Shown here piece after piece: positions 1 through 6,656 of a DNA stretch of 15,965 nt. Source of the stretch: JACROF01 sp964598995 (GTDB taxonomy: Bacteria; Patescibacteriota; Microgenomatia; Levybacterales; UBA12049); the NCBI GenBank assembly GCA_964598995.1, contig CAZRDR010000071.1, forward strand, positions 1 to 15,965. Direction: 5' to 3'. The position numbers and the translations under genes are program-made. Numbering within the stretch: position 1 is the stretch's first letter; each line of letters begins with the position of its first letter. The notes under the pieces were generated by a model. It was not told the DNA's origin. It did not search any database and worked only from the letters and a program-made list of their open reading frames with translations.

Positions 1-1
1 C

Positions 2-841
2 TATGCACGCTGTAGTAAGCGTTGTGGGGCTTGTAAACAGCAAGGTATTACTATGACCGATATGGAAAGTCAAATTGACGAAGAATTACAAAAAATAAGC
101 ATAAGCGAAGAAGATTGGCGACTTGGAATTAAATTATTAAACAAGAAGTATGAAGTAGAAGCAAAACAACGGGCACAAATCGTTGATAGTCGGCACCGTC
201 AATATCAACGCCTACAAAGCGAACTAGACGGATATTTCAAAATGCGGGCACGCGAAGAAATGACAGCTGATGAATTTACAGTCAAAAAGAAGAACATTAC
301 TGAAGAACAGTCAAGGCTTAAAGAAAAAATAGACGAAGGTGTGGTTGGTCAACGTACTTGGTTGGAACTTGCCGAAGACTTTTTGACTACAGCATTTCAA
401 GCACGGGATATGATTTTAAGTGACGATTTGGTTGCAAAACGGAAAGCGGTTGAAAAAGTTGGTTGGAACGTCATGTTAAAAGACAAAAAGCTTGTTTGGA
501 CGTTCCAAGAACCCTATGACATACTGCTGAAACCGCAGTATCGTTCTGACCTGCGGAGAGGGCGAGATTCGAACTCGCGAACCCTTGCGGGTCGGAGGTT
601 TAGTAAACCTCTGCACTCGGCCACTATGCGACCTCTCCTCGTCAAATATCGAGCGTACTGCATTATCCCAAAATCTAGGTTTTTTGTCCAGAATTTTGCT
701 ATAGTTGGGTCATGGAATTTGTCGACGTTATTGATAGTGACGATCATATCCTCTCAACAGTCTCCAAAGATGAGGCTCACGCTCAAGGCTTATTGCATAA
801 ATGCGTCATCGGCGCGCTCTTTAATGGGAGTGGTGAGTTGA
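2..841 (+). CDS. Large serine recombinase, C-terminal part (5' partial; 3' end runs into tRNA)
   Basis: Reading frame 2 is open from the window edge. It begins YARCSKRCGACK, part of a Cys-rich zinc-ribbon-like segment, followed by a Glu/Lys/Gln-rich coiled-coil helix (about 110-420) and the ending VGWNVMLKDKKLVWTF. This order (zinc ribbon, coiled coil, short beta tail) is that of the C-terminal half of large serine integrases, which integrate and excise mobile elements; the catalytic N-terminal domain lies left of the window. The recognisable protein ends near base 550. The next residues, RRGRDSNSRTLAGRRF, are the antisense translation of a tRNA, and the open frame then continues to the TGA at 839-841 inside the Nudix gene. 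The true C-terminus is therefore uncertain; the native stop may have been lost at the attachment junction. Confident as a recombinase, unsure of the end. Confidence 0.75.
   Translation, partial: YARCSKRCGACKQQGITMTDMESQIDEELQKISISEEDWRLGIKLLNKKYEVEAKQRAQIVDSRHRQYQRLQSELDGYFKMRAREEMTADEFTVKKKNITEEQSRLKEKIDEGVVGQRTWLELAEDFLTTAFQARDMILSDDLVAKRKAVEKVGWNVMLKDKKLVWTFQEPYDILLKPQYRSDLRRGRDSNSRTLAGRRFSKPLHSATMRPLLVKYRAYCIIPKSRFFVQNFAIVGSWNLSTLLIVTIISSQQSPKMRLTLKAYCINASSARSLMGVVS
554..638 (-). tRNA. tRNA-Ser, anticodon ACT as read
   Basis: On the minus strand the sequence folds as a class II tRNA: acceptor GGAGAGG (638-632) pairs with CCTCTCC (561-555), discriminator G at 554, a short D stem GCA/TGC, anticodon stem GAGGT/ACCTC with loop TTACTAA, a long variable arm GACCC-GCAA-GGGTT, and T arm GCGAG-TTCGAAT-CTCGC. 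The long variable arm and discriminator G fit serine. The loop gives anticodon ACT, which reads AGT (Ser); the usual bacterial tRNA for AGY codons has GCT, so A at position 34 is unusual. CCA is not encoded. The 3' end faces and abuts the recombinase gene, the usual arrangement for a tRNA used as an integration site. Confidence 0.9.
662..690 (-). promoter_or_regulatory. Promoter for tRNA-Ser
   Basis: On the minus strand TGGACA (690-685), a 17-nt spacer and GATAAT (667-662) lie just upstream of the tRNA, giving a leader of roughly 17 nt. It lies head-to-head with the Nudix promoter, whose -10 is at 700-705. Confidence 0.55.
697..705 (+). promoter_or_regulatory. Extended -10 of the Nudix gene (leaderless arrangement)
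   Basis: TG-C-TATAGT (697-705) is followed by only 6 nt before the ATG at 712, so transcription would begin at or next to the start codon. No Shine-Dalgarno is present. Confidence 0.55.
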
Positions 842-1218
842 TGCTCATCAAGCCTCCCATGACCAAACAAGACGGAGGAAAGTATGTCTTTCCAGTAGGA
901 GGTCATGTCAGTAGTGGTGAGCCAGAATTAGACGCGTTAAAAAGGGAAGTCGAAGAGGAGATCGGGATAACCGAGTTTGATTCTAAAAAAATTAGACAAG
1001 GCATTTTCGATAGGCAAGTGCTTGGACGTCACGAGAATCACCTCTTCGTTCTTTATGAGATTTATTCAGATCAAATACCTACTGCGGGTAGTGAGTTAGA
1101 ATCGATGCATTGGTTTACTAGAGAGAATTTAAAAAAAGAAATTAAGAATCATCCAAAAGATTTCGGCGATGCGTTCTACTTCGTATTTGAACGATTTTAT
1201 CCAGAATTTGTATCCTAG
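712..1218 (+). CDS. Nudix hydrolase (IPP isomerase/YfcD-like subgroup)
   Basis: A 168-aa protein with a perfect Nudix box at residues 64-86: G64, E70, then REVEEEIGI at 78-86, matching Gx5Ex7REUxEExGU. The Glu residues bind the divalent metal used to hydrolyse nucleoside-diphosphate-linked substrates. The N-terminal part (EFVDVIDSDDHIL, then AHAQGLLHK) resembles YfcD and type 1 isopentenyl-diphosphate isomerase relatives, but the substrate cannot be told from sequence. The start at 712 is chosen because a TGCTATAGT box lies 6 nt upstream, implying leaderless translation. Single gene: the recombinase frame overlaps its 5' end only because that frame has lost its stop. Confidence 0.9.
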   Translation: MEFVDVIDSDDHILSTVSKDEAHAQGLLHKCVIGALFNGSGELMLIKPPMTKQDGGKYVFPVGGHVSSGEPELDALKREVEEEIGITEFDSKKIRQGIFDRQVLGRHENHLFVLYEIYSDQIPTAGSELESMHWFTRENLKKEIKNHPKDFGDAFYFVFERFYPEFVS

Positions 1219-1306
1219 CTCTTCTTTACAGTCCTCTTACTATTATCTCATAGTCCATTTACCTCTACCATAGAAAATAGCTTCATCTGTAAAGGAGGTG
1301 ATATCT

Positions 1307-1499
1307 ATGGCAACAGTCGTACATGAACACGAAAAAAACTAATGGAGGCGGTAATAGCGCAGGAGCACTTATTGCTATCGTATTACTTCTGGTAGTTGTT
1401 GCGCTTTTCGTTATTTACGGTCTTCCTTATCTTGGAGGCGGCAGAACTGGCGGAGCTAATGTAAATCTCCCAAGTTCAGTTAACGTAAATACTAAGTAA
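1307..1499 (+). pseudogene. Small single-pass membrane protein, split by an apparent frameshift in an A7 run
   Basis: A strong Shine-Dalgarno (AAAGGAGGTGA, 1291-1301) sits correctly before the ATG at 1307, but that frame encodes only MATVVHEHEKN and stops at 1340-1342. A second frame, from ATG 1323 to TAA 1497-1499, encodes a 58-aa protein: Gly/Asn-rich head, transmembrane helix SAGALIAIVLLLVVVALFVI, then a short tail with NVNLPSSVNVN. The frames meet at a run of seven A's (1331-1338 region). Removing one A joins them into one protein of about 63 residues beginning MATVVHEHEKTNGGG. The SD fits only the 1307 start, so I read this as one gene with a one-base indel: a sequencing or assembly error, a real mutation, or polymerase slippage. 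Function unknown. Confidence 0.65.
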
Positions 1500-1522
1500 T
1501 GAAATCTCTACTCTAGGCATAA

Positions 1523-1556
1523 GATCCCCGCTCTAACTAAGCGGGGATTTTTTTGT
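1523..1556. terminator. Bidirectional intrinsic terminator
   Basis: ATCCCCGCT (1524-1532) and AGCGGGGAT (1540-1548) form a GC-rich stem with a 7-nt loop followed by TTTTTT. It ends the small membrane protein unit on the plus strand. On the minus strand the same stem encodes the last codons and stop of the methyltransferase. Confidence 0.85.
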
Positions 1557-2070
1557 TTTTCTTCACCTCGTAGAGATAGATCGTTCCTTCATGCTGAGAG
1601 GCTTTCCAGGTCGGGAGTTGGAAATAATCTGCAGCGACACGAGCTGTGGGCTTGGCTTCTTTCATGAGTTTTTTTTCGACATTACGCATACCGAACTGGG
1701 TGAGGTAGGTCGTAAAAATATCAAACTCAGAAAAGTCAGCCTTAATAAAATTTTGTAAATGGACATGTGCACGTCCACGCATACCTGACCGATAAATATT
1801 CCATTTCGCCCAGAGAACGAGGAGGGGATTGATCTCAAATCCATGTGCATCTGCTCCCGCACGAGCAAGCGCGATGACGATGCGTCCATCACCAGCTCCG
1901 ATATCAACAGCTTTTTCACCTTTTTTAATGTTAAGTAATTTCAGCATGATCGGCAGATGCTCTTTGTGGATTGGGGCGTATGGTGCGCCTTTAGCCATAC
2001 TGTAAAGTAAGAGATAAATAAAATAGAGAAGAAACGCGAGAAAAAGAAGCTCAAGGATGAGTGTGATCAC
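1537..2070 (-). CDS. Membrane-anchored class I SAM methyltransferase, FAM173-like
   Basis: A 177-aa protein. Residues 2-24 form one hydrophobic helix (LILELLFLAFLLYFIYLLLY), then APYAPI, then a Rossmann-type domain with SAM-binding motif I VDIGAGDGRI (55-64), the acidic/Asn motif GFEINPLL (77-84) and TYLTQFGMRNVEKKL in the motif IV region. An N-terminal anchor followed by AP(Y/F)xP and this motif set matches the FAM173 group (lysine N-methyltransferases in mitochondria); the bacterial substrate is unknown. Start GTG at 2070; TAAACT lies exactly 6 nt upstream, suggesting a leaderless mRNA. The stop lies in the loop of the bidirectional terminator. Confidence 0.85.
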   Translation of the reverse strand: MITLILELLFLAFLLYFIYLLLYSMAKGAPYAPIHKEHLPIMLKLLNIKKGEKAVDIGAGDGRIVIALARAGADAHGFEINPLLVLWAKWNIYRSGMRGRAHVHLQNFIKADFSEFDIFTTYLTQFGMRNVEKKLMKEAKPTARVAADYFQLPTWKASQHEGTIYLYEVKKNKKIPA

Positions 2071-2076
2071 ATATTA

Positions 2077-2082
2077 AGTTTA
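2077..2082 (-). promoter_or_regulatory. Putative -10 of the methyltransferase gene
   Basis: TAAACT on the minus strand ends 6 nt before the GTG start, the same spacing as at several other genes in the window. It is a weak match to TATAAT. Confidence 0.35.
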
Positions 2083-2136
2083 TGTTATGGCAGTAATGTT
2101 TTCAATGCATAATTTATTGATTTAGCGAACTTAATT

Positions 2137-2145
2137 TGCTACTAT
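2137..2145 (+). promoter_or_regulatory. Extended -10 (TGCTACTAT) for leader peptide and attenuator
   Basis: TG-C-TACTAT is followed by 6 nt and then the ATG of the putative leader peptide at 2152, the arrangement seen at the other leaderless genes here. An overlapping alternative -10, TATAAA, is at 2143-2148. Confidence 0.45.
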
Positions 2146-2151
2146 AAATTC

Positions 2152-2220
2152 ATGAACATTTGTCGTCTCTCAACTAAGATATATGCAACCCCTTTTGGTA
2201 GGTTGCTTTGGTGTGTGTAA
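2152..2220 (+). CDS. Putative 22-aa leader peptide
   Basis: An ATG 6 nt after a TGCTACTAT box opens a 22-codon frame that begins MNICRLSTK, continues IYATPFG and ends RLLWCV, with TAA at 2218-2220. There is no SD, as expected for leaderless translation. Codons 12-13 overlie the 5' arm of hairpin 1 (2185-2190), and codons 17-19 overlie the 3' arm (2200-2207), which can also pair further downstream. That placement is what a ribosome-sensing attenuator needs. Role inferred from position and pairing only. Confidence 0.45.
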   Translation: MNICRLSTKIYATPFGRLLWCV

Positions 2221-2271
2221 ACGAATTGTTATCTCACAGTGAGCAACCTCCTATACATAGGAGGTTTTTTT
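2185..2271 (+). promoter_or_regulatory. Candidate attenuator: three mutually exclusive hairpins with SD in the terminator stem
   Basis: Hairpin 1: GCAACC (2185-2190) with GGTTGC (2201-2206). Hairpin 2: AGGTTGCT (2200-2207) with AGCAACCT (2242-2249), 8 of 8 paired. Hairpin 3: AACCTCCTAT (2245-2254) with ATAGGAGGTT (2257-2266), 10 of 10, followed by T's to 2271. Hairpin 2 excludes both 1 and 3. Hairpin 3 is terminator-like and its 3' arm holds the AGGAGG Shine-Dalgarno (2259-2264) of the next gene, so it could block both elongation and translation. The pairings are read directly; the regulatory role is inferred. Confidence 0.65.
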
Positions 2272-2856
2272 ATGACTATGAAAGAAGGAAGTCCATTACC
2301 AGATATAAGTTATCAAGAGGCTCTTACCAAAGCAGCCATATTTGAGGCAGAGAGAATTCTTGAGTCGCCAGAACAGTATAGAAGTTTTATGATAACTGTC
2401 GATACTCGTGGTGTTGAATTTTTACAACGTGGATTGTTTGAAGTCTATGAAAATGTTCTTAATCCACAGTTTGGCGAACAGGACCAGCTCTCTGCTCATC
2501 CTGAAAATGGGATAAAAGAACTTAATGAAAAATTAATTAATTCATTGGCGCTTTCGGATAAAGGAGATAAACATGCAGTCGCGCTTAACGCACGCGAAAT
2601 CGATATCCTCGGTGATGCTGTTATGCAAACACAGTCATGGGATATGCACGATAGAGAAACTATTCACCCGTGGGATGATGAACGATATGCGGCCCAAGCA
2701 CAGACTGTAATGTCAATGATCAGGCAGTTCGAAGGATTTGGTGGGCAATTACTTAGCCAACAGGCGAAAGAACATTTCTCGTCTCGATTGGGTGAACCAG
2801 AGATACGACCTCAAGCAGAGCCTAAGGTAATTTACCTTTACAAGCGACAATGCTAA
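2272..2856 (+). CDS. Hypothetical protein, 194 aa, downstream of the attenuator
   Basis: I do not recognise this protein. It is soluble, acidic and mainly helical in appearance, with no signal peptide or membrane segment and no repeats. Landmarks are FEAERIL near the N-terminus, VDTRGVEFLQRGLFEVYENVL, a Trp/His/Asp-rich stretch DMHDRETIHPWDDERYAAQAQ, and KVIYLYKRQC at the C-terminus. The start at 2272 is chosen because AGGAGG (2259-2264) lies at the right distance. A GTG at 2239 is in frame but lies inside the hairpin region and has no SD. Its most notable feature is the upstream leader, which suggests conditional expression. Confidence 0.75.
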   Translation: MTMKEGSPLPDISYQEALTKAAIFEAERILESPEQYRSFMITVDTRGVEFLQRGLFEVYENVLNPQFGEQDQLSAHPENGIKELNEKLINSLALSDKGDKHAVALNAREIDILGDAVMQTQSWDMHDRETIHPWDDERYAAQAQTVMSMIRQFEGFGGQLLSQQAKEHFSSRLGEPEIRPQAEPKVIYLYKRQC

Positions 2857-2925
2857 TTTCTTCGTTTCTTCTTACTATTTCTTTAATTCATTCTCATGGC
2901 TGGGTTTAATACTTATTTGCACTAA

Positions 2926-2951
2926 TCCGCCTACGCTTACGCTTCGGCGGA
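2926..2951. repeat. Short inverted repeat before the DUF6496 gene
   Basis: TCCGCC (2926-2931) and GGCGGA (2946-2951) enclose the imperfect tandem TACGCTTACGCTTC. No T-run follows in the plus direction; the SD GGGAGG begins 5 nt later. It may be a dispersed intergenic repeat or a leader hairpin. Confidence 0.5.
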
Positions 2952-2969
2952 CAAAGGGAGGTGAAAAGT

Positions 2970-3149
2970 ATGCCAAATAAATATGGTCCAAAGGCTCACG
3001 AAAAAGTAAAAGAAGCAATGGATGAAATGAAAGAAGGAAAGTTAAAAAGTGGCCGCAGTGGGAAGACTGTGACAAGTCGCAAGCAAGCAGTTGCTATCGG
3101 TCTGTCCGAAGCACGCAGAGAAGGCGGGAAAGTACCGAAGAAGAGTTAG
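2970..3149 (+). CDS. DUF6496-family small basic protein
   Basis: A 59-aa Lys-rich protein beginning MPNKYGPKAHEKVKEAM, continuing EMKEGKLKSGRSGKTVTSR and ending with ARREGGKVPKKS. This is the conserved layout of DUF6496 proteins, which are found widely and have no established function; the high charge would suit nucleic-acid binding, but that is a guess. ATG 2970 is chosen because GGGAGG (2956-2961) is at normal SD spacing; the GTG at 2961 overlaps the SD. The DUF72 gene starts 4 nt after its stop, so the two are probably co-transcribed. Confidence 0.85.
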   Translation: MPNKYGPKAHEKVKEAMDEMKEGKLKSGRSGKTVTSRKQAVAIGLSEARREGGKVPKKS

Positions 3150-3153
3150 TCTT

Positions 3154-3915
3154 ATGAAAGCGGTACTTATCGGTACATCTGGGTTTAATTACAGCAGTTG
3201 GCGAGGAAAGTTCTATCCACACGATTTGCCTTATAAAGAATGGCTGAGCTATTATTCTCAACGCTTTAGAACAGTTGAAATAAATAATAGTTTTTATGTC
3301 ACTGTCAGAAAAGAGACATATGAAAAATGGTATAGGGAGACCCCTCCTGACTTTTCATTCGTCATTAAAGGGCATCGCATGATAACTCAGCTCAAGAAAC
3401 TCCATGAAGTAGAGCAGCAGGTCGATCAATTTTTTCAGAATGCATCAGGTCTCAAAGACAAACTATCCTGTGTGTTATGGCAATTCCCGGCAAGTTTTAA
3501 GATATCTAAAGGAAGAGAAGAAGAGTTCATTCTGAGACTCGAGGAGTTCTTTAGGTTATTGCCTACATCTATTCGTCATGCTTTTGAATTTAGGGACATG
3601 TCGTGGTTTGAAAATCAGGATATTGTTTCACTTCTTAAAAAATACAACGCTGCATTTGTGTTCGCGGATACGCCGAAATTTCCTTGTAAAGAGATAGTTA
3701 CTGCAGATTTTATTTATGCTAGGTTTCATGGTCCGTCAGGGCTGTATTCATTCTCATATTCTGATAAAGAATTATCAGTCTGGGCAGATAAGATGAAGGC
3801 ATGGGGTAAAGATCATGATATGTATGCGTATTTCAACAACGACATGAGCGGATATGCGATAGTGAATGCCAGGATGCTAGAAGGGTTGGTCCAGGGGAGA
3901 CACCCCGCAGTTTGA
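3154..3915 (+). CDS. DUF72 (YecE-like) TIM-barrel protein
   Basis: A 253-aa protein covering the full DUF72 family. It starts with IGTSGFNYSSWRGKFYP, then RFRTVEINNSFYV, the motif FSFVIKGHRMITQLKKL, VLWQFPASFK, AFEFRDMSWF, and near the end YARFHGPSG and YAYFNNDMSGYAIVNA. The order and spacing match YecE; biochemical function is unknown in the family. Start at ATG 3154, 4 nt after the DUF6496 stop, without its own SD, suggesting translation coupled to the upstream gene. Confidence 0.93.
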   Translation: MKAVLIGTSGFNYSSWRGKFYPHDLPYKEWLSYYSQRFRTVEINNSFYVTVRKETYEKWYRETPPDFSFVIKGHRMITQLKKLHEVEQQVDQFFQNASGLKDKLSCVLWQFPASFKISKGREEEFILRLEEFFRLLPTSIRHAFEFRDMSWFENQDIVSLLKKYNAAFVFADTPKFPCKEIVTADFIYARFHGPSGLYSFSYSDKELSVWADKMKAWGKDHDMYAYFNNDMSGYAIVNARMLEGLVQGRHPAV

Positions 3916-3956
3916 GCAAAAGGCGGGGAGTCACCCCATACCACTCGTCTTTTTTT
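3903..3956 (+). terminator. Possible terminator after the DUF72 gene
   Basis: CCCCGC (3903-3908) pairs with GCGGGG (3923-3928); a T-run (TTTTTTT) begins about 20 nt later, so this is not a textbook terminator. GGGG (3925-3928) can alternatively pair with CCCC (3934-3937). Confidence 0.35.
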
Positions 3957-3964
3957 CGTATTTT

Positions 3965-3973
3965 TGCTATAGT
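3965..3973 (+). promoter_or_regulatory. Extended -10 (TGCTATAGT), leaderless arrangement
   Basis: Identical to the Nudix box; 6 nt separate it from the ATG at 3980, and there is no SD. Confidence 0.55.
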
Positions 3974-3979
3974 CAGGCT

Positions 3980-4585
3980 ATGAAATACATAGGTTTCGTA
4001 GCGCTTATCCTCGTTCTTTTTGCCTCACTTTTTAAATTTTATGGAGCAGACCTGACTAATAATGTAACTGCTATCTCACTTATGGTCTTACTCCTCAGTC
4101 TGTTCTCAGATCTCAAAGAATTTAATTTTTGGGGTTTAACGGGAACACGCGATCTGAAAGAAAATCTGCAAAATCTTAAGGGAAAGCCTGCTCTTGATAC
4201 GACTAACTTGCCAAAAGTAAGTAAAACCAAAGTCCAGCAGGCTCAGATGAATACTGAAGTTGTGACGCAGACCGGCTCTCCCCGCAGTAATTTCCTCGAG
4301 TTATTTTTTGAGATAGAGAAATTATTAAGGACTGTCGCGTCGGTTACAAAGGGTAATACTATCTCAGTTAATATGACGCTCACGGATATTATCAATTATC
4401 TAAAAGATAAGAGGATATTAACTAAAGACGGTGTCGAGCTCTTAAATCATCTCCGTACACTTCGCGAAGGGATCGCTCAAGGCGATAGTCGGCTTAGCGA
4501 TGATGTCGTTAAGACTGGTATTACCATTGCAGATGATCTGTATAACGATCTTAAGTCCTGGATCGAAAAACCACAAGCTTCGTAA
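3980..4585 (+). CDS. Two-helix membrane protein with helical cytosolic domain
   Basis: A 201-aa protein. Residues 3-22 and about 27-45 form two hydrophobic segments (IGFVALILVLFASLF and VTAISLMVLLLSLF). A variable linker follows, then a helical domain from about 105 to 198 containing FFEIEKLLRTVASV, LTDIINYLKDKRILT and LLNHLRTLREGIAQGDSRLSDD. The pattern (helix, 'interdomain' helix, L..LR..R...A.G) resembles DUF4145/HEPN-like domains often tethered to membranes, but the RN...H catalytic signature of HEPN nucleases is missing (LREGIAQG), so any activity is doubtful. Family assignment is tentative. Confidence 0.8.
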   Translation: MKYIGFVALILVLFASLFKFYGADLTNNVTAISLMVLLLSLFSDLKEFNFWGLTGTRDLKENLQNLKGKPALDTTNLPKVSKTKVQQAQMNTEVVTQTGSPRSNFLELFFEIEKLLRTVASVTKGNTISVNMTLTDIINYLKDKRILTKDGVELLNHLRTLREGIAQGDSRLSDDVVKTGITIADDLYNDLKSWIEKPQAS

Positions 4586-4603
4586 TATAAGAAAATTATA
4601 AAG

Positions 4604-4612
4604 TGCTATACT
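4604..4612 (+). promoter_or_regulatory. Extended -10 (TGCTATACT), leaderless arrangement
   Basis: TG-C-TATACT ends 6 nt before ATG 4619, the third near-identical box at this spacing in the window. Confidence 0.55.
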
Positions 4613-4618
4613 CGTCTT

Positions 4619-6655
4619 ATGGATCAGCCAGTCAAAGAGCAGCCGAAGCAGGAAGAAACACCTATCCTACATATTCATAAAATGTCTCAGAGCGTTTTGA
4701 AGTTCTTTAAGCATTATCTTAAAACTATTATTGGACTCGTAGCTGCTTTTTTTGTTCTTATCATTGTTGTTACCGCATTGACATCATGGTCGCAAAAGCC
4801 ACTATCCGGTAATAATCTTTACCTTCCAACTCCTACAATTGGTATGAAGAAGCCTGTTGTATACCCAACTCCAACTCCAGTCTTCCCAACTGATAAGATT
4901 TCTATGCAACCAATCAGTGTGGAAGGAAAGGTACAAAAACTTTCTGATCTTCATTTAGCAGCTAAACGAGATAGTAATTATGTCCCAGAAGGCTCTTACG
5001 ATGACTATTACTCAGCTGGGACGATAACTTCGGGTCCTTACACGGGCTACACTCGAGTGATAGCCTCATTAGGAGGTCAGGGAATGAATGGGTATGTTCC
5101 TATCTATGTTCTCGCGACAAAAGATTTCAAGACCTATGTGCTCGATGTAAGTAATGCCTATCCAACATTCAAAAAATATCCTTCAGAACTTCTTCAATAC
5201 GGAAGTTCCCTCGATCTTAAAAAAATACTCAAGCTTGATAGTATTGGTCCTCCTGTCGCTGCTTCACTTCCAGTTGGTGGAGAGTTCGTTCTCAGCTACG
5301 AAAGAATCTCACCACGAATAACGAGTGAGGTCAACGCGCCAGGTGAGTATGGTGATGGAGGTAAGCCTTCACCATTGCAACAGTTCGCAACAGTAAATGG
5401 TATGCGAGCATATGAGCCATTAGTTCAGGCGACTACAGATGATGGCGTACATGATTATTCTAAAAAACAAGGAGATTATGTTCAGAGTAAAACTCAGGTT
5501 TTCTTAGAGGATTCAACTGGGTTACTCTACGCATACAATTTGAGCACCCAGAAGAATATCGATACGTACTTCAAACAACTAGCCGAATATAATAAAGCGC
5601 AAGCTGAGTTTGATAATGGGTCTAACACAAAATATCCCTCAAGCCCTGTTTTTTATGACAATTTAGGTTTTAAAGCAGATACCGCTTCATTTACTGCTGC
5701 AGATCATTTCGCAAGTTACAGCACTGGTTTACCCCATGCCTGTGGTGGTGATGTCAATTCTCCTATTCTTAAAAATATAAGTGATGGTGACTTAGAGCCA
5801 GTTGGCAAAGTCTATGGCGTAACAATGTACAGAATCATTAATAAAGATCATCCGCTTTTTGCTCTACAGTACGATACAAAAGAAGTGGTTTTAACTAACT
5901 TCGGAGAGAGTAAAGCTAAATTGTCATTAAGCGAGTACATTAATAAAAATCCTTTGATCGTTATTAAAGATCCGTGGAATAGATATGTTCTCCTTGGTGA
6001 ATGGGAGATTTCAACTCCAGGAGGCTGTGGAAAACCAGTTATTTATCTGTATCCGACTAAGCCGACTAAGGTTAGTATTTCCTTCCTCCAGCCGATGCAA
6101 TTTGATCGAGCTATCCCACGATACCAGAATAATTGGGAAGTGTTGGCTCAGCCTGATGGTAAGCTGACTGACCTTCAGCCTCAATTTACTGACTGCTCGT
6201 CACTTCCAAGTGGGTTCGGAAGCGAATACGCAAAGCATGCATGTATGAATAATAACTACCCATATATTTACTGGGCTGGCTCAACAACTGGGAATGGTTA
6301 TCTAAAACCAGTAGGTGGTTGGATAGTAAAAAGAGCAGAACTCAGCCAGTTTATGGAAAAGAAATTAGATGAGGTTAGTTTTACTCCTAAAGAAAAAGAA
6401 GATATGCTGTCTTATTGGGTGCCAGAGATGCTACGCAAATCAGGAGAGTATTATCGAATTAGCTTTTTACAAACTGCTCAACTCAATAGTATGATTCCTA
6501 TGAAGATTTCTCCACAGCCTGATCATCTCTTTAGGATTTTTCTTGACTGGGATGTCTATGCGCAGAATCCACACATAACTCTTGAGCCGCAGAAATTAGG
6601 GAAAGTTGAACGTAACGGCTTTACTGTGGTAGAGTGGGGTGGGTTAAAAAAATAA
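4619..6655 (+). CDS. Membrane-anchored large extracellular protein with GKPVIYLYP motif
   Basis: A 678-aa protein: a short cytosolic head, one transmembrane helix at about 37-55 (TIIGLVAAFFVLIIVVTALT), a Pro/Thr spacer (PTPTIG, YPTPTPVFPT), then a long extracellular part. Around 470-485 is GGCGKPVIYLYPTKPTKVS, followed by NWEVLAQPDGKLTDLQP and a Tyr/Trp-rich region. The KPVIYLYP segment followed by a beta-rich domain recurs in surface proteins of candidate-phyla bacteria, to my recollection; its function is not established. Several Cys (375, 470, 526, 542) could pair outside the cell. MsrB begins 1 nt after the stop, so the two are probably one transcript, coupling a surface protein to methionine repair. 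Confidence 0.85.
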   Translation: MDQPVKEQPKQEETPILHIHKMSQSVLKFFKHYLKTIIGLVAAFFVLIIVVTALTSWSQKPLSGNNLYLPTPTIGMKKPVVYPTPTPVFPTDKISMQPISVEGKVQKLSDLHLAAKRDSNYVPEGSYDDYYSAGTITSGPYTGYTRVIASLGGQGMNGYVPIYVLATKDFKTYVLDVSNAYPTFKKYPSELLQYGSSLDLKKILKLDSIGPPVAASLPVGGEFVLSYERISPRITSEVNAPGEYGDGGKPSPLQQFATVNGMRAYEPLVQATTDDGVHDYSKKQGDYVQSKTQVFLEDSTGLLYAYNLSTQKNIDTYFKQLAEYNKAQAEFDNGSNTKYPSSPVFYDNLGFKADTASFTAADHFASYSTGLPHACGGDVNSPILKNISDGDLEPVGKVYGVTMYRIINKDHPLFALQYDTKEVVLTNFGESKAKLSLSEYINKNPLIVIKDPWNRYVLLGEWEISTPGGCGKPVIYLYPTKPTKVSISFLQPMQFDRAIPRYQNNWEVLAQPDGKLTDLQPQFTDCSSLPSGFGSEYAKHACMNNNYPYIYWAGSTTGNGYLKPVGGWIVKRAELSQFMEKKLDEVSFTPKEKEDMLSYWVPEMLRKSGEYYRISFLQTAQLNSMIPMKISPQPDHLFRIFLDWDVYAQNPHITLEPQKLGKVERNGFTVVEWGGLKK

Positions 6656-6656
6656 T

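Noticed and set aside
514..747. 77-aa minus-strand frame over the tRNA
   Set aside because: It is a translation of the tRNA itself, a common artefact.
1325..1345. A-AAA-AAC slippery heptamer suggesting a programmed -1 frameshift
   Set aside because: The heptamer is in the right frame, but a -1 shift leads to a frame ending in TAG, not to the membrane-helix frame, which needs +1 or loss of one A.
2239..2271. GTG 2239 as start of the 194-aa protein
   Set aside because: No SD, it lies inside the hairpin region, and a well-placed AGGAGG serves ATG 2272.
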